Below are positions 1-5,333 of a stretch of 5,936 nt of DNA, one piece after another. The stretch covers positions 1 to 5,936 of the forward strand of contig JAFGTZ010000029.1 of NCBI GenBank assembly GCA_016938795.1. The letters run 5' to 3'. The stretch's first letter is position 1, and each line of letters starts with the position of its first letter. The notes beneath the pieces were generated by a model that was given only the letters and a program-made list of their open reading frames with translations, did not search any database and was not told the origin of the DNA. The position numbers and the translations under genes were made by a program. The stretch comes from Chromatiaceae bacterium. Its GTDB lineage: Bacteria; Pseudomonadota; Gammaproteobacteria; Chromatiales; Chromatiaceae.

Positions 1-240
1 GACGTGGGCGTCGCGCGCGATGCCAGGGGCGAATGGCGTACGCTTGAGCCGGGCATGGTGCTCACCATTGAACCCGGACTCTACATGCCGGCGGACGCGG
101 CCGTGCCGCTGGAATATCAGGGCATCGGCATCCGCATCGAGGACGATGTGGTGGTCACCGACGCGGGCTGCCGGGTGCTGAGCGAGGAGGCGCCGAAGGA
201 TCCTGACGCCATCGAGGCGCTCATGACCCGCCCCGGCTGA
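1..240 (+). CDS. pepP: Xaa-Pro aminopeptidase PepP, C-terminal part (5' end outside window)
   Basis: The last 79 residues of a proline-specific metallo-aminopeptidase of the M24 (pita-bread) family, which removes an N-terminal residue preceding proline in the cytoplasm. The reading frame is open from base 1 and stops with TGA at 238-240. The fragment starts at the DVG of the family HDVG motif, so the catalytic histidine lies just outside. Two of the five metal ligands are visible: the Glu in TIEPGLY (fragment residue 24) and the Glu in GIGIRIEDD (residue 47). Their spacing of 23 residues equals that of Glu383 and Glu406 in the E. coli enzyme. The tail ends soon after a DAIEALM segment, as in E. 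coli PepP. The order pepP-ubiH-ubiI is the same as in E. coli. The call is strong; only the missing N-terminal part cannot be judged. Confidence 0.95.
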   Translation, partial: DVGVARDARGEWRTLEPGMVLTIEPGLYMPADAAVPLEYQGIGIRIEDDVVVTDAGCRVLSEEAPKDPDAIEALMTRPG

Positions 241-304
241 ACGTGCGCGTCTCACAGCGCGCCAAGACTGCCATGGCATCGAGCCGAGAGAGGACAGACA
301 CCTC

Positions 305-1525
305 ATGACCGAGACCCAGGAACAGCATCTTGTGATCGTCGGCGGCGGACTGGTGGGCGGCGCGCTCGCCTGCGCCCTGGCGCCGCTTGGCCTGCGCATC
401 AGCCTGCTGGAGGCGCGCGCGCCGGCCCAGCTTCAGGCCGACGACCGCTACATCGCGCTGGCCCTTGGCAGTCAGCGCATTCTTGCCGGACTCGGGCTCT
501 GGGAGACCATTGCCCCGGCAGCCGAGCCCATCCGACGCATCCATGTCTCGGATCGCGGACACTGCGCCTTCGCCCGCATCGACCAGGCCGAGGAAGGGGT
601 CGAGGCGCTCGGCTATGTGGTGGCGGCGCGCGAGCTCGGGCAGGCCATCGGCGCGGCGCTCGCGCGCGCCGACTGCGTCGAGCGACTGAGCCCCGCGCGG
701 CTCATCGCGCATCGCGTCGAGGGCGAACGGGTACACCTCGACATCGAGGACGGCGGGCGCCGTCGCCATCTTGCAACCCGGCTGCTGGTTGGCGCCGACG
801 GGAGCGAGTCGCGCCTGCGCGATGCGCTCGGCGCCAGGGTCTGGACGCGCGACTATCATCAGGTGGCCCTCATTACCAGGGTGCGCGCCAGCCATCCCCA
901 GCCGGGCACGGCCTTCGAGCGCTTCACCGCCTCGGGCCCGCTGGCCTTCCTGCCACTGCCCGAGGGGCGTTATTCGGTGGTCTGGACCTGCCGCCCCGAG
1001 GACAGCGCGGCCCTGCTCGCACTCGACGAGAGCGCTTTTCTGGCGCGCCTGCAGGAACACTTCGGCCAGCGCCTGGGCGAGCTTCGCGAGCCCGGCCCGC
1101 GCAGCCTCTGGCCGCTGCATCTGCGCCTGGCGCGGAAGACGACCGGGGAGCGCCTAGTCATCATCGGCAATGCCGCCCATCAGCTCCATCCGGTGGCCGG
1201 ACAGGGCTTTAATCTGGGGCTGCGTGATGTGGCGGCGCTCGCCGAGGCGCTGAGCCGGTCTGCGGACCCGGGCGCCGCGCCCACGCTTGCCGACTACCAG
1301 CGCTGGCGCGGGCGCGATGCGCTCGAAACGGCCTGGTTCACCGATACGCTCGCACGTCTCTTCATTCCCCGCTTCACCCCGCTGGTGGCCGCACGCGCGC
1401 TCGGCATGCTCGCCGTCGATGCCCTGCCGCCCCTGCGGCAGGGGCTCGCGCGGCGTTTCATGGGATGTCAGGGCCGCGCCCCGCGCCTGGCGCGCGGTCT
1501 GCCGCTGGAGAATCCTCATGCCTGA
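305..1525 (+). CDS. ubiH: UbiH, 2-octaprenyl-6-methoxyphenol hydroxylase (FAD monooxygenase)
   Basis: A 406-residue class A flavoprotein monooxygenase, the usual length for UbiH/COQ6 proteins. UbiH hydroxylates C1 of the ubiquinone precursor ring, using FAD, NAD(P)H and O2. Visible motifs: the N-terminal Rossmann GGGLVGG (residues 13-19) with the ribose-binding Glu36 after strand 2; the DG motif GADGSESR (163-170); and the second FAD motif GNAAHQLHPVAGQGFNLG (288-305). The Asn in GNAAH, where most relatives have Asp, is a feature I recall from E. coli UbiH and favours UbiH over UbiI or UbiF. The ATG at 305 is chosen because the Rossmann strand begins right after it and an AGAGGA-type ribosome site lies about 10 bases upstream. 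It follows pepP by 64 bases and overlaps ubiI by 8. The exact ring position hydroxylated is inferred from motif and synteny. Confidence 0.93.
   Translation: MTETQEQHLVIVGGGLVGGALACALAPLGLRISLLEARAPAQLQADDRYIALALGSQRILAGLGLWETIAPAAEPIRRIHVSDRGHCAFARIDQAEEGVEALGYVVAARELGQAIGAALARADCVERLSPARLIAHRVEGERVHLDIEDGGRRRHLATRLLVGADGSESRLRDALGARVWTRDYHQVALITRVRASHPQPGTAFERFTASGPLAFLPLPEGRYSVVWTCRPEDSAALLALDESAFLARLQEHFGQRLGELREPGPRSLWPLHLRLARKTTGERLVIIGNAAHQLHPVAGQGFNLGLRDVAALAEALSRSADPGAAPTLADYQRWRGRDALETAWFTDTLARLFIPRFTPLVAARALGMLAVDALPPLRQGLARRFMGCQGRAPRLARGLPLENPHA
1505..1525 (+). promoter_or_regulatory. Ribosome site and 8-base stop/start overlap of ubiH and ubiI
   Basis: GGAG at 1507-1510 lies 7 bases before the ATG at 1518, inside the last codons of ubiH. 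The ubiI start codon and ubiH stop codon share the sequence ATGCCTGA (1518-1525). This decides the ubiI start against the much longer open frame reaching back to 1287, and suggests that ribosomes finishing ubiH re-initiate on ubiI. Confidence 0.75.
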
Positions 1526-2732
1526 GAACAGCAAACTCGATGTGCTGATCGTTGGCGGTGGCATGGTGGGCAGCGCCTGCGCGCTCGCCTGTGCCGCGCA
1601 AGGCTGGCGTCTGGGGCTGATCGAGGCCAGCGCCCCCGAGCGCGACTGGCCGGCGGGCGAGATCGACCTGCGCGTCTCGGCCATCAGCCGCGCCAGTCAG
1701 CGCATCCTGGAGCGACTCGACGCCTGGTCGCGCATCCGCGCGCTGGGCGCAAGCCCCTATCGCGAGATGCACGTCTGGAACCAGACGCCCGAGCGCGGGA
1801 TTCACTTCGACTCGGCCTTGCTCGGCGAGCCCGATCTGGGCCATCTCGTCGAGAATCGCGTCATCCGGCTCGCGCTCTGGGAGCGGCTCGATATCCTGCC
1901 CAGCCTCACACTGCTCTGCCCCGCCGCCATTGCCGGAATCGAGCGACTGGATGGATGGATGCGGGTCAGGCTGGAGGATGGCCGCACCCTCGACACACGG
2001 CTCCTGATCGGCGCCGATGGGCGCGATTCGCGGGTGCGCGCACTCGCCGGCATCGAGACGCGCGGACATGACTATGACCAGCGCGCCATCGTTGCCCATG
2101 TCCGCCCAGAAAGGCCGCACCGCGAATGCGCCCGCCAGCGCTTCATGCCCACGGGTCCGCTCGCCCTGCTGCCGCTCGCCGATGGGCGTTGCTCCATCGT
2201 CTGGAGCGCCGACATGGATCTCGCCGAGGAGCTGCTCGGGCTCGACGAAGGCGCCTTCGAGCAGCGCCTGACCGAGGCCAGCCAGAGGTGTCTCGGACGG
2301 CTCAGCCTCACCACCCCGCGCGCCGCCTTCGCGCTGCGCAGCCAGCATGCCTGCCATTATGTCGAGCCGGGGCTTGCGCTCATTGGCGATGCCGCCCATG
2401 CCATCCACCCGCTTGCCGGTCAGGGCGTCAATCTCGGGCTGCTCGACGCGGCGGCGCTCGCCGAGGCGCTCGCGCACGCGCGGGCCGCTGAGCGCAACCC
2501 CGGCGGACTCTGGGCGCTGCGTCAGTACGAGCGCGCGCGCCGCGGCGACAATCTGCTCATGCTCGGCGCCATGGATGTCTTCAAGGACGTCTTCGGTGCG
2601 GCGCATCCGGCCCTGGCGCGCGCGCGGACAGCAAGCCTGGCGCTCGCTGATCGGCTCGATCCGCTCAAGCGGCTCTGCATGCGCCATGCGCTCGGGCTGA
2701 GCCGCGACCTGCCGCCCCTGGCGCGCCCCTGA
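1518..2732 (+). CDS. ubiI: UbiI (VisC), ubiquinone biosynthesis C5-hydroxylase (FAD monooxygenase)
   Basis: A 404-residue paralogue of the preceding gene product. In E. coli UbiI hydroxylates C5 of the prenylphenol intermediate of ubiquinone. Motifs: GGGMVG (residues 13-18) with Glu36 ending strand 2; the DG motif GADGRDSR (165-172); and GDAAHAIHPLAGQGVNLG (290-307) with the standard Asp. The C-terminal part (about 337-397: YERARR, an LMLGAMDVFKDVFG stretch, ADRL, MRHALGL) resembles the E. coli UbiI tail rather than UbiH. The frame stays open upstream to 1287, but the ATG at 1518 is preferred: GGAG sits 7 bases before it and translation from there gives the canonical N-terminus. The start overlaps the ubiH stop (ATGCCTGA), implying translational coupling. 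In some lineages related hydroxylases (UbiL, UbiM) have other ring specificity, so the position is inferred; the family is certain. Confidence 0.9.
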   Translation: MPENSKLDVLIVGGGMVGSACALACAAQGWRLGLIEASAPERDWPAGEIDLRVSAISRASQRILERLDAWSRIRALGASPYREMHVWNQTPERGIHFDSALLGEPDLGHLVENRVIRLALWERLDILPSLTLLCPAAIAGIERLDGWMRVRLEDGRTLDTRLLIGADGRDSRVRALAGIETRGHDYDQRAIVAHVRPERPHRECARQRFMPTGPLALLPLADGRCSIVWSADMDLAEELLGLDEGAFEQRLTEASQRCLGRLSLTTPRAAFALRSQHACHYVEPGLALIGDAAHAIHPLAGQGVNLGLLDAAALAEALAHARAAERNPGGLWALRQYERARRGDNLLMLGAMDVFKDVFGAAHPALARARTASLALADRLDPLKRLCMRHALGLSRDLPPLARP

Positions 2733-2763
2733 CACCCCTTCATTCAGCCGACGAGAAGCCACC

Positions 2764-4017
2764 ATGACCGCACAAAACGCCTTCTATGCCCAATCCGGCG
2801 GGGTCACCGCCGTCATCAACGCCTCGGCCTGCGGCGTGATCGAGACCGCGCGCCAGCACCCCGAGCAGATCGCCAAGGTCTATGCCGGGCGCAACGGCAT
2901 CATCGGCGCCCTGACCGAGGATCTGATCGACACCAGCGCCGAATCCGACGCCGCCATCGCCGCGCTGCGCTACACCCCCTCGGGCGCCTTCGGCTCCTGT
3001 CGCTACAAGCTCAAGAGCCTGGAGGCGAACCGGCGCGAGTACGAGCGTCTCATCGAGGTCTTCAAGGCGCACGACATCGGCTATTTCTTCTACAACGGCG
3101 GGGGCGACTCGGCCGATACCTGTCACAAGGTGTCGCAGCTCTCCGAAACCCTTGGCTATCCGGTGCAGGCCATCCACATCCCCAAGACGGTGGATAACGA
3201 TCTGCCCATCACCGACAACTGCCCCGGCTTCGGCTCGGTGGCCAAGTACATCGCCACCTCGGCGCTGGAGGCCTCATTCGATGTGCGCTCCATGGCCAAG
3301 ACCTCGACCAAGGTCTTCGTGCTGGAGGTGATGGGCCGTCATGCCGGCTGGATCGCCGCCGCCGGGGGGCTTATTGAAGATCAGGGCATGCCGGTGCTCA
3401 TCCTCTTCCCCGAGGTGGACTTCGATCAGGCGCGCTTCATCGCGGCGGTGAAGGACAAGGTCGAGCGCCACGGCTTCTGCACCGTGGTGGTCTCGGAGGG
3501 CGCGAAATACGCCGACGGGCGCTTTCTCGCCGAACAGGGCACGCGCGATGCCTTCGGCCACGCCCAGCTCGGCGGCGCGGCACCCGTGGTGGCGAATCTG
3601 GTCAAGGAGGCGCTCGGCTACAAGTTCCACTGGGCGGTGGCCGACTATCTCCAACGCGCGGCGCGTCATCTCGCCTCCAAGACCGATGTCGAACAGGCCT
3701 ATGCCATGGGCCGCGCCGGGGTCGAGTTCGCGCTGGCCGGGCACAACGCGGTCATGCCGACCATCAAGCGCCTGAGCAACGATCCCTACGCCTGGGAGGT
3801 GGGCGAGGCGCCGCTCGCCGAGGTGGCCAATGTCGAGAAGTTCATGCCGCGCGACTTCATCGCGGCGGACGGCTTCGGCATCACGCCGGCCTGCAAGGAG
3901 TATCTGCTGCCGCTCATCCAGGGCGAGGACTACCCGCCCTTCGAGCATGGCCTGCCGAACTATGTCACGCTGCGCAATGTCGCCGTCGAGCGCAAGCTCG
4001 CGCCCTTCGCGCTCTAA
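2764..4017 (+). CDS. pfp: PPi-dependent 6-phosphofructokinase
   Basis: A 417-residue phosphofructokinase of the PFKA superfamily, cytoplasmic. It interconverts fructose 6-phosphate and fructose 1,6-bisphosphate using pyrophosphate, and is reversible, so it serves glycolysis and gluconeogenesis. PPi use is indicated by PKTVDND (residues 140-146): Lys141 occupies the place held by Gly in the ATP enzymes' PGTIDND. Asp144 is the expected catalytic base. Other motifs: N-terminal SGGVTAVINAS (11-21) at the phosphate-donor loop, FGSCRYK (76-82) with the conserved Arg80, GGGDS (112-116), and MGRHAGW (190-196) for sugar-phosphate binding. It is longer than the 320-residue E. coli ATP enzyme, as expected for this PPi group. 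The ATG at 2764 has a weak GAG about 8 bases upstream and follows ubiI by 31 bases. In methanotrophs and sulfur-oxidising symbionts related enzymes have been reported to act also on sedoheptulose and ribulose phosphates in the Calvin cycle; whether this one does is unknown. Confidence 0.93.
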   Translation: MTAQNAFYAQSGGVTAVINASACGVIETARQHPEQIAKVYAGRNGIIGALTEDLIDTSAESDAAIAALRYTPSGAFGSCRYKLKSLEANRREYERLIEVFKAHDIGYFFYNGGGDSADTCHKVSQLSETLGYPVQAIHIPKTVDNDLPITDNCPGFGSVAKYIATSALEASFDVRSMAKTSTKVFVLEVMGRHAGWIAAAGGLIEDQGMPVLILFPEVDFDQARFIAAVKDKVERHGFCTVVVSEGAKYADGRFLAEQGTRDAFGHAQLGGAAPVVANLVKEALGYKFHWAVADYLQRAARHLASKTDVEQAYAMGRAGVEFALAGHNAVMPTIKRLSNDPYAWEVGEAPLAEVANVEKFMPRDFIAADGFGITPACKEYLLPLIQGEDYPPFEHGLPNYVTLRNVAVERKLAPFAL

Positions 4018-4025
4018 CCTTCCCG

Positions 4026-4067
4026 CGCGCGGACCGAAATCCCAAGCATTGAGATTCGGTTCGCGTG
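4026..4067 (+). repeat. Long imperfect palindrome downstream of pfp
   Basis: The arms 4026-4041 and 4053-4067 pair over 15 base pairs, including two G-T wobbles, with a single unpaired A at 4037 (core ACCGA-A-ATC facing GATTCGGT). The 11-base loop (4042-4052) can close further through CAA and TTG after a mismatch. It begins 9 bases after the pfp stop. No T-run follows on either strand, so it is not a standard Rho-independent terminator. It could be a 3'-end stabilising hairpin for pfp mRNA, or a protein-binding dyad, because it covers the candidate -35 element of ppa. Confidence 0.6.
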
Positions 4068-4079
4068 ATCGACTAAAAT
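4049..4079 (+). promoter_or_regulatory. Candidate sigma70-type promoter for ppa
   Basis: TTGAGA (4049-4054; five of six bases match TTGACA) and TAAAAT (4074-4079; five of six match TATAAT) are separated by 19 bases, slightly longer than the ideal 17. It is the only AT-rich hexamer pair of this kind that I noticed in the window, and it stands in the gap before ppa. A start site would fall near 4086, giving a leader of roughly 80 bases. The -35 element lies inside the palindrome at 4026-4067. The call comes from sequence matching only. Confidence 0.45.
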
Positions 4080-4098
4080 GCACGTCCCTGTCGCCAGC

Positions 4099-4118
4099 GC
4101 GGGCCTCTGGAGGCCCGC
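4099..4118 (+). terminator. GC-rich hairpin: weak terminator of pfp or leader hairpin of ppa
   Basis: GCGGGCCTC (4099-4107) and GAGGCCCGC (4110-4118) are perfect reverse complements, forming a tight stem of at least eight GC-rich pairs. It is followed by TTCCTTGTCT, a pyrimidine-rich stretch that is not a true T-run. It could end the pfp transcript, possibly imperfectly. If the promoter at 4049-4079 is used, it would instead sit within the 5' leader of ppa mRNA. The hairpin is certain in sequence; its role is open. Confidence 0.5.
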
Positions 4119-4167
4119 TTCCTTGTCTGGCGCAACCGCTTTCTTCCAGCAACCATCGAGATCATTC

Positions 4168-4716
4168 ATGGCTCTGACACGCGTCTCCCGCGGCGATAAC
4201 ATCCCGCACGAAATCAACGTCATCATTGAAATTCCCTCGCACGCCGACCCGGTGAAGTACGAGATGGACAAAGACACCGGCGCCATGTTCGTCGATCGCT
4301 TCATGTCCACGGCCATGTATTATCCCTGCAACTACGGCTATGTGCCGCACACCCTCTCCGCCGACGGCGATCCGGTAGACGTGCTGGTGGCCACGCCCTG
4401 CCCGCTCATCCCCGGTTCGGTCATCAAGTGCCGCCCCATTGGCGTGCTCAAGATGACCGACGAGTCGGGCGACGACGCCAAGATTCTCGCCCTGCCCATC
4501 GACAAGCTCTTCAAGGGCTACCGCAACGTCGAGAGCTTCCGCGACATGCCCCAGCATCTGCTCGACCAGATCGCCCACTTCTTCGAGCACTACAAGGATC
4601 TCGACGAAGGCAAGTGGGTGCGCGTAGTCGGCTGGGCCGGACGCGAAGAGGCCTGTCAGGAAATCATGGACAGCGTGCGCATGTTCGAAGACGCGCCCGA
4701 GAAGCCCGCGTTCTGA
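4168..4716 (+). CDS. ppa: Inorganic pyrophosphatase, soluble family I
   Basis: A 182-residue cytoplasmic enzyme that hydrolyses pyrophosphate to two phosphates, pulling nucleic acid and protein synthesis forward. The length fits the hexameric bacterial type (E. coli 176). The family signature DGDPVDVLV is at residues 66-74, giving metal ligands Asp66, Asp68 and Asp71. Other active-site residues known from E. coli are present, each shifted by one: Glu21, Lys30, Glu32, Arg44, Tyr56, Asp98, Asp103, Lys105, Tyr142 and Lys143. The open frame continues upstream to an ATG at 4078, but the ATG at 4168 is chosen because the protein then starts like E. coli Ppa and a GAG lies about 7 bases before it. 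The upstream extension would run through the hairpin at 4099-4118. All key residues are intact, so an active enzyme is expected. It sits next to a PPi-consuming phosphofructokinase, an apparent conflict over the same substrate. Confidence 0.97.
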   Translation: MALTRVSRGDNIPHEINVIIEIPSHADPVKYEMDKDTGAMFVDRFMSTAMYYPCNYGYVPHTLSADGDPVDVLVATPCPLIPGSVIKCRPIGVLKMTDESGDDAKILALPIDKLFKGYRNVESFRDMPQHLLDQIAHFFEHYKDLDEGKWVRVVGWAGREEACQEIMDSVRMFEDAPEKPAF

Positions 4717-4732
4717 TCGGTGAGCCTCTGAT

Positions 4733-4805
4733 TGAACCGCCAAGGCGCGAAGACAACCGCGAAGGCTGTAAACGTCTTTGCGCTCTTTGCGTCCTTCGCG
4801 GTTCA
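4733..4805. repeat. Interspersed-type inverted repeat with two alternative left arms
   Basis: Two related segments 20 bases apart, AACCGCCAAGG (4735-4745) and AACCGCGAAGG (4755-4765), can each pair with the same right arm CCTTCGCGGTT (4793-4803); the second pairs perfectly over 11 bases. The right half is a short tandem array of 9-base period: TCTTTGCGC, TCTTTGCGT, CCTTCGCGG (4775-4801). The composition and the 'CCTTCGCGGTT / TCTTTGCGT' wording resemble a repeat type I recall from intergenic regions of many GC-rich bacteria; that is memory, not a search. It lies wholly between ppa and moaC. Confidence 0.6.
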
Positions 4806-4814
4806 GTGTTTTTT
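4733..4814 (+). terminator. Rho-independent terminator after ppa, formed from a repeat
   Basis: The arms 4733-4753 and 4784-4805 pair over about 20 base pairs with one mismatch (C4741/C4797) and one extra base (T4792). Three bases later a run of six T follows (4809-4814). The reading direction fits the end of ppa, 16 bases after its stop. The opposite strand has no T-run after the stem, so termination would be one-directional. The large 30-base interior and a competing left arm (see the repeat entry) make the actual fold uncertain. Confidence 0.65.
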
Positions 4815-4849
4815 ATCCTTCCAGACGGTTTTTGAGCCTGAGCACATTC

Positions 4850-5326
4850 ATGTCTCTGACACACTTCGATGAGCACGGCCAGGCGCACATGGTCGATGTG
4901 GGCGAGAAGCCCGCGAGCGCGCGGCGCGCCGTGGCCGAGGGCCGCATTCGGATGCGCCCCGAGACACTGCGACTCATCGAAGAGGGCGGCCACCACAAGG
5001 GCGATGTGCTCGGCGTGGCGCGCATTGCCGGCATCATGGGCGCAAAACGCACCGCCGATCTGGTGCCGCTCTGCCACCCGCTGAGCCTCACCCATGTGGC
5101 CATCGACCTTGAGCCCAGCACCGAGACATGCGCCATTGAATGCCGCGCCACCGTGGAGACGCGCGGCCCGACCGGTGTCGAGATGGAGGCCCTGTGCGCC
5201 GTGCAGGTGGCCCTGCTCACCCTCTACGACATGTGCAAGGCGGTCGATCGCGGCATGAGCATCGAGCAGGTGCGGCTTGTCGAAAAGACCGGCGGACGCT
5301 CCGGACATTGGCAGCGCGAGGTCTAA
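4850..5326 (+). CDS. moaC: Cyclic pyranopterin monophosphate synthase MoaC
   Basis: A 158-residue enzyme of molybdenum cofactor biosynthesis (E. coli 161). After MoaA rearranges GTP to 3',8-cyclo-7,8-dihydro-GTP, MoaC converts this to cyclic pyranopterin monophosphate in the cytoplasm, releasing pyrophosphate. Visible family segments: the N-terminal AHMVDV (12-17); GGHHKGDV (46-53) with the catalytic Lys50; the LVPLCHPL motif (71-78); TGVEMEAL (108-115); and YDMCKAV (126-132) with Asp127 and Lys130, corresponding to the E. coli active-site residues Asp128 and Lys131. The open frame extends upstream to 4778 through the repeat region, but the ATG at 4850 gives the canonical start MSLTHFDE and has a GAG about 7 bases before it. 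It is the only mo-cofactor gene in the window. The T-run terminator upstream suggests its own promoter, though I see no convincing one between 4815 and 4849. engB follows closely. Confidence 0.96.
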   Translation: MSLTHFDEHGQAHMVDVGEKPASARRAVAEGRIRMRPETLRLIEEGGHHKGDVLGVARIAGIMGAKRTADLVPLCHPLSLTHVAIDLEPSTETCAIECRATVETRGPTGVEMEALCAVQVALLTLYDMCKAVDRGMSIEQVRLVEKTGGRSGHWQREV

Positions 5327-5333
5327 GCCTTTG
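5316..5333 (+). promoter_or_regulatory. Ribosome site and TTG start of engB
   Basis: GCGAGG (5316-5321) overlaps the last moaC codons and lies 9 bases before the TTG at 5331. This supports TTG as the real start, since no ATG or GTG in frame is placed correctly for the conserved N-terminus. A rare start codon combined with the 4-base gap from moaC suggests modest, coupled expression. Confidence 0.65.

Noticed and set aside
221..1120. A 299-codon minus-strand open frame opposite ubiH
   Set aside because: It runs antisense to conserved UbiH motifs and gives a low-complexity Arg/Ala/Gly-rich translation without any recognised domain.
1287..1517. N-terminal extension of UbiI by 77 residues
   Set aside because: The extra residues are a shifted-frame reading of the ubiH 3' end. 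The Rossmann motif starts right after the ATG at 1518, which has its own ribosome site.
1458..2765. A 435-codon open frame on the minus strand opposite ubiI
   Set aside because: It lies antisense to a gene with clear FAD-monooxygenase motifs. Its translation shows no recognisable family, and long antisense frames are expected in GC-rich coding DNA.
3274..4152. A 292-codon minus-strand open frame opposite pfp
   Set aside because: It mirrors the codons of the phosphofructokinase, has no visible motif, and ends inside the pfp coding region. It is a compositional shadow.
4078..4167. Upstream ATG and 30-residue extension of the pyrophosphatase
   Set aside because: It has no ribosome site, overlaps the candidate -10 element, runs through a stable hairpin, and adds residues absent from family I enzymes.
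4733..4805. CRISPR-like or tRNA-like structure in the ppa-moaC gap
   Set aside because: The repeats are short (9-11 bases) with no regular unique spacers, and there is no cloverleaf or anticodon arm. A repeat-type hairpin explains the pattern better.
4778..4849. N-terminal extension of MoaC through the repeat
   Set aside because: The extension is translated repeat and terminator sequence. The family N-terminus begins at the ATG at 4850.
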